NCBI RefSeq assembly: GCF_000219625.1
Contig: NC_018214.1
Coordinates: forward strand, 248,001-312,000
From: Zymoseptoria tritici IPO323
Lineage: Eukaryota > Ascomycota > Dothideomycetes > Mycosphaerellales > Mycosphaerellaceae
Direction: 5' to 3'
Length of the DNA: 64,000 nt
The notes below the pieces were generated by a model that worked only from the letters and a program-made list of their open reading frames with translations, was not told the origin of the DNA and made no database searches. This document shows, in pieces, positions 27,550 to 38,400 of the stretch (the first letter of the stretch is position 1; each line of letters begins with the position of its first letter). The position numbers and the translations under genes were made by a program.

Positions 27550-28125
27550 GTGGCTGCTGGTGTGACGGATCGCTCTTGCAAGATGAGATGGGACAAGAGA
27601 CTGCCGTCGACGGAAGATTATCATGAAGGCCGATGATTCCGCCGCAGTGCAGGAATGAGTATCCTTGACAGGCGGCTTTGCTTGACAAGGATGACGGTCG
27701 AGTGGGAGAGAACAGACGCTGAGCTGTAAGTGCAACGACTTTCACTTAGTTCCGTTCTTCACCCAATGCCAGAATATTGCAACTGCTCGCATGTCAAATG
27801 CGATCTCACAACGTCTCTTGCTGTAGCTGGTCTCCCTCTACCACTCCTACCACGCTGACTTCTTCTCTTCGTTCTCGGCGTCGTCTGCCGATCCTCTTCA
27901 AACCATACGACAGCTCTGCTTACTGAAGATATAATGTTGTTTTTGCGGCAGGCCTCGATGATGTGAGCTCAGATCGTCCCTCTTCCCGAGTGCGGCAGTT
28001 GCGGGCACAAAGTTGTGCATGTGAAAGTCTTGGCGCGGCACTATTAAGCCCAAGCTGAGCTTTGAGGACCGTGTTGCTTCCCTGGCACAAAAACCTCGAC
28101 ATCGATTACAATTTAGCATCATCTC
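27550..28125. promoter_or_regulatory. Intergenic stretch with conserved 31-bp element upstream of array gene 2
   Basis: Positions 28005-28035 match 33337-33367 (upstream of gene 5) at 29 of 31 bases by eye, and 29892-29921 (upstream of gene 3) more loosely. The core reads GCATGTGA, then AGTCTTGGCG. It lies 91 bp before the start of gene 2. Nothing else in the stretch is recognisable. Confidence 0.55.
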
Positions 28126-29464
28126 ATGATGGCGCTCGATACGCTGATTGGACCGCATGCCAACATTACTGGCCACTACACCACCGCCGCGATGCAGAAG
28201 ACCCTCCTGGGGTGCACCGAACATGTGTTCAAACTCCTCGAAGACCATGTGGAACACTACGTCTGCAATGGAAAGTCTTTCCAAGAGACGTGGTCCTCAA
28301 TCGAGCAGTCTAAATATTCCTGGTGCAAGGCTCTTACCAGACGCATGACGGGTATTCTTCCCGCCACTCTGGAAAGCGTCAAGACGAACATGTACATCAG
28401 TGCCTTGTCGAGAAACCAGGCGGATGGTCAGGCGGAAGCGCTCAGCAAGGCAAAAGTGGTAGGAGAGACGACGGACACCAAGAGGCGCTGGAACCAGGAT
28501 CGTGACCAAGATGACGACGAGCCCGAGCCTGTGAAAAAGGTCAAGATCGAGGCAGAACAGCCGACTGAAGCGCAACAGCAATCGCTTCTTGCCCTCCATG
28601 CGAGAAAGGTCTGCAGCCCGCGCGCACTTTGTCTTTGATTGTCAATCAGAAGCTGACTCCAACCTCAAGACCACCGCAGGACAGCCTGCCGCAGCTGAGG
28701 CGACGTACCCCTCCGAAGTGTCAACGAACGACGCTAGCGCACAGCCTGGTAATGGCCTAGACCTGGACTCCAGCGAGATCGCATCGAAGGCTACGCCATT
28801 GCTCAAGGAAATGCTTGGTCCCGGAGAGAAGCAGACGGTCATGCAAGCCATGGAATCATTTCTGGAAACTGAGATGAAGACTCGTGTCGAAAAGGCAAAC
28901 AGTGAGATCGGTCACAAGGCTAGATTGGATGCGCGGGAGAAAGACTTGGAGAGGCGAGAGTCATCTGTGGCGAAAATGAGCGCGCTTGTGGCATCGAAGG
29001 TTGCCGAGCAAGATCAGAGCGAGAAGATGCTGGAGGAACGAGAGAAGAATGTTCTTGCGGACGAGGAGCAATTGAATGAACTGAAGAACGTCCTAGAAGT
29101 TCGAGACAAGGAACTGGCCGCGCTGGACAAGAAGCTCACAGCAAAGGCAAAGAAGCAGGACGAGGAGGGCAAGTGGTTAAGAGACGAGGGCCAACAACAG
29201 GGACGAATGAGGGCTCAACTTCAAGATGAGATGGTCGAGGCGGACCAAGCTAAGAAGAGAAAGCAAAAGTCGGCCAAGAAGGAGAAAGCAAAGTGGACGA
29301 GCGAGATGACAGAGCGCATTCGCGCAGAGCTGGTGAAGGGTATGAACCGTGCATTGGACGCGGACCAAGCAAAATGGACGAGCGAGATGACGGAGCGCAT
29401 TCGAACGGAGCTGCTGAAGGGCATGGATCGTGCATTGAACGCAGACCGATTCCCGTTCCTCTGA
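28126..29464 (+). CDS. Coiled-coil array protein 2, reading frame interrupted near 28610
   Basis: The N-terminal part (28126 to about 28608, 161 codons) carries the family domain with CTEHVFKLLEDHVEHYV and ETWSSIEQSK. It is followed by DRDQDDDEPEPVKKVK, almost the same as in gene 5. The C-terminal coiled coil (to 29464) is in the +1 frame. A GT at 28609 with an AG at 28699 would give a 91-nt intron that restores the frame (exon 2 starting ATYPSEV), but the GAG acceptor is unusual. The obvious TCAG acceptor at 28649 gives the wrong frame. A real frameshift is therefore equally possible. The last 55 codons contain a tandem duplication of 27 residues (KWTSEMTERIRAEL, then KWTSEMTERIRTEL). The function is unknown. 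Confidence 0.6.
29287..29449 (+). repeat. 81-bp tandem duplication at the 3' end of array gene 2
   Basis: Two adjacent 81-bp units code for KWTSEMTERIRAELVKGMNR and the near-identical KWTSEMTERIRTELLKGMDR, each followed by ALxAD. Nucleotide identity is high, so the duplication is recent. The unit corresponds to the C-terminal motif that gene 4 carries once (KWEADMTKRIRADML). Confidence 0.85.
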
Positions 29465-30040
29465 ATCGACGAGGGTCTGCCACGTAAGGGGTGTCGACGA
29501 AGGACCAGTGACGTGGATTGGGTCGCAGGAGGAATACGCAGAGATCTGTCGCTGATGCAGCGATGTCTGTCTCACTCCCCTGGAGTCTTGGAAACGATTC
29601 AATATCTGGCAGTGCGAAGGAGGGCACGTAGATCTTCAATGATAGAGGTGATGTGTCTTGCTCTGCATTTTCTTTATCGAAGATGACAAGCAATGTCTTT
29701 CGATCACCACATGATACGTTTCCTTTCCCCCCAACCCCGCTGTCCCAATGACCTCAAAGTGAAGCATTAAAATTGCTCAATATGCCAATATGCTGCTCAC
29801 TGGCAGTCTAAAAGCTGAGACTCCTCTAGCGGGATCGAAAGCCTTTCGCCATTGCATGTGGCTGAGGACTCGCGGGTGCATGGGTCGAGCCTGCGAAGCT
29901 GCGCATGTGACAGCCTTGGCGCTCGCTCATTCACTCCATGTCAAGCTTTCTGAGCCACAAGCGGCGGCAACCTGCCTTACCCAAACATCACCCAGGACCT
30001 CGACAGTCTCTTGTCACTTTCGCCACCTGATCATTTACTG
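29465..30040. promoter_or_regulatory. Intergenic stretch upstream of array gene 3
   Basis: About 575 bp with no supported gene. Positions 29892-29921 hold the more diverged copy of the shared upstream element (GCGCATGTGACAG, then CCTTGGCG), 120 bp before the start of gene 3. Confidence 0.45.
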
Positions 30041-31249
30041 ATGTCATCCACAATGTCATCCCTCGATCTCAGCACTGATGCTGGGATGCAGCGTGTGCTA
30101 CGATGCACGGCGTCCGAGCTCGAACAGCTCAAACTCGCCGCGAAACGCCGCATTCGCGCCTGCAGTGATGAACACTCCTCTCGGTGCCTCGGAAATCTTT
30201 TCTACGGTTTGGCTAGCTCCAGCAAGCTTTTCGGGAGTATTTTGGAAGGACACGACAGACCAGAGCATCGTGTCCCGAAGGTGTTTGACTTCTTCAATTG
30301 CAAGTGGAAGATCCAACGGACCATCTTCCAGCAGATGACCGACGAAGTTGACCAAGAAAGGAAGTCACATCAGAAAATAGCGGGTAAAGCATATCCGCAG
30401 GCATGTGATGGCAAGTGGAAATCTACGAGTGAGGGAGGCGACGGCGGACTCGATCAGACCCGTCCTGTCAAAAGATACAAGACTCGATCGCAGCAGTCGA
30501 CTACGGTGCTCAGGCTAATACCCATGGCCACTCATTTGAAAGAGACCAGCATCCCGCATATTCCTGCTACTACCGACGAACCAGCGACGCAGTCCCTGAA
30601 GTCCACGACAAGCGCGAAAGCTCCAAGCTCACAACACACTGAGACCAGTGCGGCGCTACAAGTCGTACCAACAGGATTCATGCGTCCTGTGATGCCACAT
30701 CCTCCGCCCTCCAGCTTCGGTCCCAATCGCCTTCCGCCGCCATCTACTCCACCTCCAAGTTCGATGCTCACGGCTGGTGAGATGACGAATCATCTGCTTT
30801 CGCCCGATGAGAGCTCCAAGTCTCGGTCCGAATGGACCATCGAGAGTTTCATCAAAGATACAGAAACAAAAGCTCGCTCCATGATCCAGACTGGAGTCGA
30901 GGCACAGATCGCGGAGGAGAGAGCCAAATGGGAGAACGACCGAGCCGCGATAGAGCAGAATAAAACAAAGATGTGGGACGAGAAGTTGGCGGAGCATCAG
31001 GTCGCCGTGGCAAGCTGGAGGTCCGATCTCGTCAAGCGGGAGGAGATGTTGGCACATCAGGAAGCTCAGCTGTCCGACCTCAAGAAGATGCTTACAGAGC
31101 AGGAGAGAAGCCTGGCGCTGGCTACGAGTAATCTCGAACAGCAGAAAACGAAGTGGGCGGGAGAAATGACGGAGCGGGAGAGAATGTTGCAGGAGCGGGA
31201 GAAGTTGTTTGTGGAGGCTAAAGAAAGCTTGAAGCGTGCGATGGACTGA
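30041..31249 (+). CDS. Coiled-coil array protein 3
   Basis: A 402-aa frame. Two ATGs (30041 and 30053) can serve as start; both lie just before the family signature STDAGMQRVLRCTASELEQL. The N-terminal domain (about residues 12-100) shares the MxRVLRC block with gene 4 and the spacing of its aromatic residues with the rest of the family. A central disordered region contains RPVKRYK (near residue 147) and proline-rich stretches. Residues about 270-400 form a coiled coil ending in ESLKRAMD, comparable to DFKRAIQ in gene 5. Unlike genes 1 and 2, the frame is intact without an intron question. The molecular role is unknown. The similarity to gene 4 is the strongest in the array at the N-terminus. 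Confidence 0.75.
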   Translation: MSSTMSSLDLSTDAGMQRVLRCTASELEQLKLAAKRRIRACSDEHSSRCLGNLFYGLASSSKLFGSILEGHDRPEHRVPKVFDFFNCKWKIQRTIFQQMTDEVDQERKSHQKIAGKAYPQACDGKWKSTSEGGDGGLDQTRPVKRYKTRSQQSTTVLRLIPMATHLKETSIPHIPATTDEPATQSLKSTTSAKAPSSQHTETSAALQVVPTGFMRPVMPHPPPSSFGPNRLPPPSTPPPSSMLTAGEMTNHLLSPDESSKSRSEWTIESFIKDTETKARSMIQTGVEAQIAEERAKWENDRAAIEQNKTKMWDEKLAEHQVAVASWRSDLVKREEMLAHQEAQLSDLKKMLTEQERSLALATSNLEQQKTKWAGEMTERERMLQEREKLFVEAKESLKRAMD

Positions 31250-31672
31250 GGGTTTGGTAATGGGATTGATTGGCAGTGACAAGGTTGCTCACCGCACTTG
31301 TATGTTTCGAGGCGGGTTTCTTTCATGGGACTGGAGAGCGATTTGCAATGACAAAACGATTAATGTTTTCCTGTGAGTCTCCTCCCTCGCCACTCTTGCA
31401 GTAACTGGAAGTAAAGGTCACCCTTCTTCGATCAGCTGTACCACCATGAGTCGGCTTCTGACAGTCTATGCTCCCTCCATATGCGAGAGACCTGTGCCAC
31501 TGCATAAGACTGCAGCATCGTGATGTTGAGGATAGGCTACAGACCACCCCTGAAACATCTGTTCGGTGCTGTCGAAGCATCGACATTCTACTTCTTCTAC
31601 ACAAGATCTTCTTCCTGATCGAACACTTTCAATCAACTTCACCAACTTCAGCCATCTTCATCGGAACCCAAG
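31250..31672. other. Intergenic stretch upstream of array gene 4
   Basis: About 420 bp. No gene is supported, and I could not find the element shared by genes 2, 3 and 5 here. The last 60 bp (CAACTTCACCAACTTCA, then CATC) resemble a typical fungal 5' UTR. Confidence 0.4.
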
Positions 31673-32968
31673 ATGTCTTTCATACTGCAGCCTGGGGAAA
31701 AGCTCAACTTCTCGACAGACGCCGACATGCTGAGAGTGCTTCGATGCTCAGCGGCGGAACTCCATGCATACGAATTCGCTATGAGAGAATACGTCCGATA
31801 CGGCCCTGGTCCAACGACTCAGGAACAAGCTTGGACTGCACTCGAGCTTACGAGTGAGCTATACTACGAGCTTGCGAGAGGCTCACGCTGGGGGTGGGAC
31901 ATCCCTCACGACTTCCATTCCTGCGTCTCTAAGCTACAGGACCACATGTGGACCCAAGGACACAATGCGCGCTGGGAGAGTCTACAGTCAGCAGTCCAAA
32001 AGAGCAACAAGAGAAGTAGTGATGAAGCAGGTTTGGACGCCGCCGACAAGGAGCCTGAGAAACGAGGATTGACCGCCGTTGCGTACTTCAACGAGTACAT
32101 GGTCAAGGCAGGTAAAACGAAAATGAAAGCCCCAGAGCGCGTCGGATATTTCGAAGGAAGAACCGCTCGAATTGTAAGCTCTCGGGAGCAAGCAAGGAGG
32201 AATGCGACTATAGTCACAGGTCCATCTGGAACGGTCAAGATACCATCATCCTCGGGAGTCTCGGCAGCGCTACCAAACGTAGTGAGGCATCACACCGCTC
32301 CGGTCACCACGATCAAGCGGACCATGAAGACTACAGCTCCGTCAGTGCAAGCAGCAGACCATCAGGCGACGCCTCAGGCTCGTTCCCCGGAAGCTCCAGC
32401 TTTCGATCTTAGCATGACGACGGGCTCAATGATAGCCGCCATGAACCAGGTGAGAGACAACATGTCAGCTCAATTATCCAAGTCAACCGGCGAGTGCATG
32501 AAGACCATGGAGTCGGAAGTGAAGGCAGCAGTAGCTGCTTCAGTCAAAGCACAGGAAGCTTTGTCAAAAGAGCGCCTGCGTGACTGGTGCGAACGGGAGG
32601 AGCGAGTCGCGGCTCGGGAGAAGGCTGCCGATCTTCAAGAGCGGGCTCTGGAATTCAGAATGAGGCATGAGGAGTCTGTGTGGCTTGGAAAGCAGAGATC
32701 CCACGAAGCGGAGAAGAAAGTACTAGCAGAGCAGGAGGAGAGGCTGTCGAGCAAGGAGATCAGCATCGCATTGCGCGAAGGCGAGGTGGAACGTACGGAG
32801 AATCGTTCCAATGAGAGGGCAAAGCACATTTCCGCGCGTGAGGAGGTGGTCTACCAGCAGGAGAAAGACCAGAAAGCCAACAAGGCGAAGTGGGAAGCCG
32901 ACATGACGAAGCGTATCAGGGCCGACATGCTGGAGGAGATGAGCCGTGCTTTGACCCAGCTGAAGTGA
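31673..32968 (+). CDS. Coiled-coil array protein 4
   Basis: A 431-aa intronless frame starting MSFILQPGEKLNFS. The N-terminal domain (about residues 12-105) has DADMLRVLRCSAAELHAYEF, then AWTALELTSELYYELARG. A polar, basic linker follows (residues 105-250), containing KKSNKR-like basic patches rather than the PxKKxK motif of its sisters. Residues about 250-430 form a charged coiled coil rich in E, R and A, ending in KWEADMTKRIRADMLEEMSR, the same terminal motif that is duplicated in gene 2. It is one of the better-preserved members and a good reference for the family. I do not recognise a known domain. The neighbours on both sides are paralogues in the same direction. Confidence 0.78.
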   Translation: MSFILQPGEKLNFSTDADMLRVLRCSAAELHAYEFAMREYVRYGPGPTTQEQAWTALELTSELYYELARGSRWGWDIPHDFHSCVSKLQDHMWTQGHNARWESLQSAVQKSNKRSSDEAGLDAADKEPEKRGLTAVAYFNEYMVKAGKTKMKAPERVGYFEGRTARIVSSREQARRNATIVTGPSGTVKIPSSSGVSAALPNVVRHHTAPVTTIKRTMKTTAPSVQAADHQATPQARSPEAPAFDLSMTTGSMIAAMNQVRDNMSAQLSKSTGECMKTMESEVKAAVAASVKAQEALSKERLRDWCEREERVAAREKAADLQERALEFRMRHEESVWLGKQRSHEAEKKVLAEQEERLSSKEISIALREGEVERTENRSNERAKHISAREEVVYQQEKDQKANKAKWEADMTKRIRADMLEEMSRALTQLK

Positions 32969-33478
32969 GATCGAATTTGCCGGAGCGGTGCGGTTCCTTA
33001 ATAAGCAGCAAATTGATGCAATGCGGGTGCAGTATGGGTCTTTCCGTCCTACAAGGGCCTCGAAGTGTTGACAGAGCTGCTCCTGACCTGGAGATGGTCG
33101 ACGGTTGAGATACTCCAGAGAGGAAGTGCAGCACCACGGCAGTGAGATTCATCTCGGATCATCAGAGAGTCGAAAAGCGTGCGAGATTGTTTCTCCTTTC
33201 CAGACAAGTTAGTCTACAATGCTTGAAAGCAGTACTTCTCTTGAGAGTCATAGACACAACGAATGAATACGTACGCGTTCTATTTTCCTTCTTTCCTCTT
33301 GATCCCTCCATCGTGAAGTAGTGACCTGCATCGGCTGCACAAAGTCATGCATGTGAAAGTCTTGGCGGAGCATGACTTTGCGCACGGTGTACGTTTGATG
33401 ATGGCTCAAGACTTAATTCTGTTTGTTCAGAATATCAGCTTCGTCTCTGCGACAGGATTCACCACCGCACGACTCGAG
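32969..33478. promoter_or_regulatory. Intergenic stretch with conserved 31-bp element upstream of array gene 5
   Basis: Positions 33337-33367 match 28005-28035 upstream of gene 2 at 29 of 31 bases by eye. An ATG inside the element (33347) opens the frame of gene 5. Because the same element is non-coding before gene 2, I take it as upstream sequence and place the start of gene 5 at 33479, 112 bp further on. Confidence 0.55.
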
Positions 33479-34624
33479 ATGGCGCCAATGAAAGCCACGG
33501 ACTACGGTACCTTCGCCAGAATGAAGAAGCTCCTCTGCTGTGAAGACAGACACATCAGACGACTCGAGGTAGCCGTCAGAAAGTACATCAAAGACTATGC
33601 TGCACGCCACTCTCTGCCGCCGACTAGCAGAGAAACCTGGCAAGCAATTGTGAGGTCAGATGGTGTCATCAATGCGCTCTTAGCGGGCCCTCTGAGCACC
33701 AATGGGAGTCAACTTCCGGACAACTTCTATCAAGACGTGGAGGAGATGAAGAAACACCTCTACCTCAGCGTTCTTCAAGAGGGGCAACCAGCGATATCGA
33801 AAGGACGAGGATGTTCGGCGCAGAAGCCGGAGGCGAAGAAACGCTGGGATTCCGAGAGAGACCAAGATGACGACGAGCCTTCGCCCGTCAAGAAGATGAA
33901 GACCGAGTCAGCGCACACTGCCGAAGCTCAGAAGCAGCCATCGTTCCAATTGGAAGACACTGATCAGCGGTCTCACCTCACTCTTGCTTCGCACAAACGA
34001 GTCTCGGATATGGAGCGGGGACGGCCTCATGCTGGTAACAACGACATCATCGAGCAACCCGCTAGTCGCCCAATCGCACCACAGATCGTGTCGCCCGCAA
34101 TCGAGGATTACCATCCTATGAGCCCCGGCCAAAAGCAGGCGCCGCTTTCCACAGCCGTTCAACCCCCAGGAAGTCTCGAGGAGCTACTGATGGCCCGAGC
34201 TCAGAAGTCCGCGGGCGAAACCGTCTTGGCAGTTGAGGCACATATCAAAGCAGCGGTAGATGAGCGGGTCAGAGAACAGAATGCGCGTCTCAAAGATGAT
34301 CGCCTGGCCTTGAACCGCGCAGAAGCAAGACGGATCATGGGGGAGGCGGCACTTGAGGAGGCCAGGGCGGAGTACGAGACCAAGAAGACTGCGGACATCG
34401 ACATGCTGGCCGAGCGGGAGCAATTGTTGATGAAGCGCGAGGAGAACATGGCGGAGCTGCGGAAGGAGAATGCGGAGTGTAAGGCTCGCTGCGACTCTCT
34501 GGAGGCGACCCTGAAGACGACTTCGAAGCGACTCAAGGAGGCGAACGAGAAAGAGGCGAGGTTGAGCGACCTGGCTGCGAAGCATGCGAAGGCCGTGGAA
34601 GACTTCAAGCGTGCGATCCAGTGA
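33479..34624 (+). CDS. Coiled-coil array protein 5
   Basis: I place the start at 33479 (MAPMKATDYG), giving 381 aa; the longer frame from 33347 would add 44 residues encoded by the conserved upstream element. The N-terminal domain (about residues 10-105) contains MKKLLCCEDRHIRRLEVAV, RKYIKDY and ETWQAIVRSD, which align with gene 2 (ETWSSIEQSK) and gene 1 (IKDYIKGH). The next segment, DSERDQDDDEPSPVKKMK, is nearly the same as in gene 2. Residues about 237-380 form a coiled coil ending in DFKRAIQ. The frame is intact. A nuclear location is suggested only by the acidic-then-basic PVKKMK motif. No known family was recognised. Confidence 0.75.
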   Translation: MAPMKATDYGTFARMKKLLCCEDRHIRRLEVAVRKYIKDYAARHSLPPTSRETWQAIVRSDGVINALLAGPLSTNGSQLPDNFYQDVEEMKKHLYLSVLQEGQPAISKGRGCSAQKPEAKKRWDSERDQDDDEPSPVKKMKTESAHTAEAQKQPSFQLEDTDQRSHLTLASHKRVSDMERGRPHAGNNDIIEQPASRPIAPQIVSPAIEDYHPMSPGQKQAPLSTAVQPPGSLEELLMARAQKSAGETVLAVEAHIKAAVDERVREQNARLKDDRLALNRAEARRIMGEAALEEARAEYETKKTADIDMLAEREQLLMKREENMAELRKENAECKARCDSLEATLKTTSKRLKEANEKEARLSDLAAKHAKAVEDFKRAIQ

Positions 34625-35459
34625 GCATCTGCGGACGTGGCTTCTGCGGACGTGGTGATCGGACGAAGTCTCATCGAAGTCGAGCGTTGACGAGCGATCA
34701 GGCAGTGGTACAGCGCGATCGACTCTATATTGAAGCAGGTTGGATGAGGGTGTGAGCTCTTTATGGTTCCAATGCGGATGTCTTGTTGATCGCGGGAAAA
34801 GTGTTTGAATGAAAAGGAAACGGGACAATCATACCAAGACCGTCTCATTTCAAGATGCAGTGCAACATCGTGCAATCAAGTAGTCCAGGCTTCACTGATA
34901 GTCACATCTTCCTGTTTGGGAGCGAAGGCGTTCACCGTAATATCTCATAGCAGAGCAGACTTGGATGCGGTCAAGCGGTCAGGGAGGAAGCTGGCCTTAG
35001 AGAGCGGACCTCACCCCGGCCCCCAAATGATCTGCAGGGGCCGCGGAGTTTCACATGTCAGATTCGATCCTCCTCCATGCTGCACTTTCCTCTTTCGTCT
35101 TGTCCTGCGTAATCCCTTCACTTTCATTTGTTGCTACGACTTGAACTCCAATACAAGAGCGATTGGATTCTGCGCGTGACGACATCATTAGTCCAAGGCC
35201 ATTGCTCTGTTTGCGCACTCGTGACACCCGCCGACCTCATTACGCTGAAACTTGAAGCTGGACTTCAATTTCTCCGCGCATCCCGGCATAAGTACTTGAC
35301 TCGTTGCATCTCATAATCGTCACGCTGAGGACATCAACAATATCCTGCCAGGACTTCCTGACCAAGACTTCCTCGGTCATCTCGGCATCACTTCTCTTCT
35401 TCAACTGCGACAACACAACTCCATGACCGACCACTAGACACCACTCACAATCCTCCATC
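34625..35459. other. Intergenic stretch before the beta-glucosidase gene
   Basis: About 830 bp with no supported gene. A tRNA-like pair of boxes around 34972 and 35057 was examined and rejected because the T stem does not pair. The last 100 bp look like a 5' UTR. Confidence 0.4.
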
Positions 35460-38400
35460 ATGCCTCCGAAGGCATCCGAAGCCTACGAACTCGATCCCGC
35501 CGACACCTCACCCTTCCTTGAATCTTCTCCGCGCACCTCCAACGTTTCCTCCATCGACGACCTCGACCCGCTGAAAACATCTCATCATCCATACACCGAC
35601 GATGCCTCCCAACCACTACGCTCTGGCTACGACCACCACGATGAGAAGTCCTCGCCCAAAGACCAACAACTCTCATGGATAGAAACACAACGCAGAAGAG
35701 GCGGAATCTTGGGCTGGCTCGTACCTAGCAGGTTCGGGTGCATGCTCGCAACACTCTTCTTCACAACATTGCTGCTCTTGCTGGCAGCAGGTGGGCTCTG
35801 GGTGAATGAAGTGGGCGGCGTACCTTCAGATGGCGGGTCAGAACCGTGGTATCCCAGTCCAAAAGGCGGCACAGTGTCAAAGTGGAAGGAGAGCTATGCG
35901 AAAGCAGCGGATATGGTGGGACAAATGACCATTATTGAGAAGGTGAACGTCACTACAGGCACTGGCTGGAGCATGGGCATGTGTGTGGGCAATACAGCGG
36001 CGGTCGACAGACTAGGATTTCCAAGTCTCTGCCTACAAGACGGACCGCTCGGACTGCGCTTCGTGGACAATGCTACGGCGTGGCCAGCAGGCATCACGAC
36101 CGGCGCAACGTGGAACAAGGACTTGATGTACCGCAGAGGACAAGCACACGGCTTCGAAGCAAAGAAGAAGGGGATCAACGTCATTCTCGGACCATCGATG
36201 GGGGCGCTTGGGAGATTACCAGCAGGTGGACGAAACTGGGAAGGCTTCGGAGCAGATCCCGTCTTGCAAGCTGTCGGTGCAGCTCAAACCATCAAAGGCA
36301 TCCAAGACGCCGGAGTGATGGCAACAGCAAAGCACTTTGTCGGCAACGAGCAGGAACACTTTCGCCAGAGCTTCGAGTGGGGTCTGCCGAACTCGCTCTC
36401 CTCCAACATTGACGACCGCACACTGCATGAGATCTATGCCTGGCCATTTGCGGAGAGTGTCAGAGCCGGAGTTGCGAGTATAATGTGCTCGTACAACCAG
36501 GTCAACAACTCGTATGCGTGCCAGAACAGCAAGCTCATGAACGGGATCTTGAAGGATGAGCTGGGCTTTCAGGGCTTCATCCAGAGTGACTGGCTGGCGC
36601 AGAGAGCGGGAGTGGCGTCAACACTGGCTGGACTGGACATGACGATGCCCGGAGATGGATTGAGGTGGCAGGATGGCGATACGCTGTGGGGCGGCGAGCT
36701 CACCAAGTCGGTGCTGAACGGGTCGGTCCCGATGGAGAGGCTGAACGACATGGCGTTGAGAGTGGTCGCGGCTTGGTACCAACTCGGACAGGATGACTCC
36801 TCACAATGGCCGAATGGATCGCTAAGCAGCTCGGCAACATTCAGCAGTTGGACGAATGACGAGGTGGGAAAGCTGTACGAGGGATCTCCAGATAGTACGG
36901 AGACAGGTCTTGTCAACCAATTCGTGCCTGTTCGCGTTACGGATGAAGGAGGGGATCATGAGAAACTCGCCCGTGAGATAGCAGCAGAAGGGATCGTCAT
37001 GGTCAAGAACGACGACAACATGCTCCCACTCGCCAAGGACGGCTCGAACATCCACTCCAACCGCACCGGCAAAAAGGCTGGCGAGAAGGTCAAAGTCGGC
37101 ATCTTCGGACTTGATGCCTTTTCCCATCCAAAGGGACCCAATTCTTGCCCCGACCGCAGCTGTAACGAATACACTCTCGCAGTGGGTTGGGGATCTGGAT
37201 CCTCCGAGTTCCCGTATTTGGTCTCCCCGTTTGACGCACTGAACGCCACGTTCGATCACTCCGCTGTCGAAGTCTCGGATTATGCTCACAACGGCATCAA
37301 ACTTGTTGACCGGACCTCAGAGAAGCAAGACATCTGCATCGTCTTCCTCAACTCCGACTCTGGCGAGGGCTACCTCGAATGGAATCATGTGAAGGGTGAC
37401 CGCATTGACCTCATGCCTCAGAATCATGGCCACTTTCTCGCCGAAGAAGTCGCTAAATCTTGTGGTGGCAAGAATTCCGACGACTCACCGAACTCCAACA
37501 CGATCGCTGTCTTGCATACTGTCGGACCCACTATGCTCGATCCGTGGATCGACCTGCCTGGATTGAAGTCCCTACTGATTGCTCATCTTCCCGGCCAAGA
37601 ATCCGGCAACGCTCTGGCGGACGTAATCTTCGGCGATGTCAACCCATCCGGTCACCTCCCCTATACCATCGCCCACAAGGAAGAAGACTACGGCCCCAAC
37701 AGCAAAATCCTCACCAAACCCAACCACCTCGTCCCACAACAAAACTTCACCGAAGGCTGGGCATTCGACTACCGCTACTTCGACCAACAAAACATCACAC
37801 CGCGCTACCCCTTCGGCTATGGAATGAGCTACACAACCTTCGTCCTCGATCCCGTCGAACTCACCCTCCTCACATCCGACATCTCTCCAACCCCGGCTCC
37901 TCGCCCGAAAGACGAAGTGTCCCCTCCTAAACTCGACACCGCCCTCCCCGACCCACAATCAGCCGTCTTCCCCAAGAATTTCCACAAAGTCAGAAATTTC
38001 ATCTACGCCTACCTCACCCACGCCTCCGCCGCCAAACCCCACGGTACTCCCTCTTTCCCCTACGGCTACGGCAAACACGACACCCCACACCCTTCCTCCC
38101 CGGCGGGTGGAGCCGAAGGCGGAAATCCTGATCTCTGGACCGAAATCGTGTCGGTGAAAACCCGCCTCCGCAATACGGGGAATATGGAGGGGAAAGCAGT
38201 AGTGCAGGTGTACATTTCCTACCCTCCTGAAGCGGAGAATGAGATGGAAGAGGGCTTCTTTCCGAAGAAAGTGTTGAGGGGGTTTGAGAAGGTGAGTGTA
38301 CCGGTTGAGGTTGGTTTCGGGAGGGGGAAGGAAGAGGGAGTGGAGGTTGAGATTAAGTTGACGAGGAGAGATTTATCATTTTGGAGTGTGCAGGAGCAGA

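Noticed and set aside
33347..33478. 44-residue extension of array gene 5
   Set aside because: Its DNA is the conserved upstream element that is non-coding before gene 2, and the paralogues start later.
34960..35075. A tRNA-like arrangement (A-box-like GCGGTCAAGCGG and B-box-like AGATTCGATCC)
   Set aside because: The bases on either side of the TTCGATC loop do not form a T stem, and no acceptor stem pairs.
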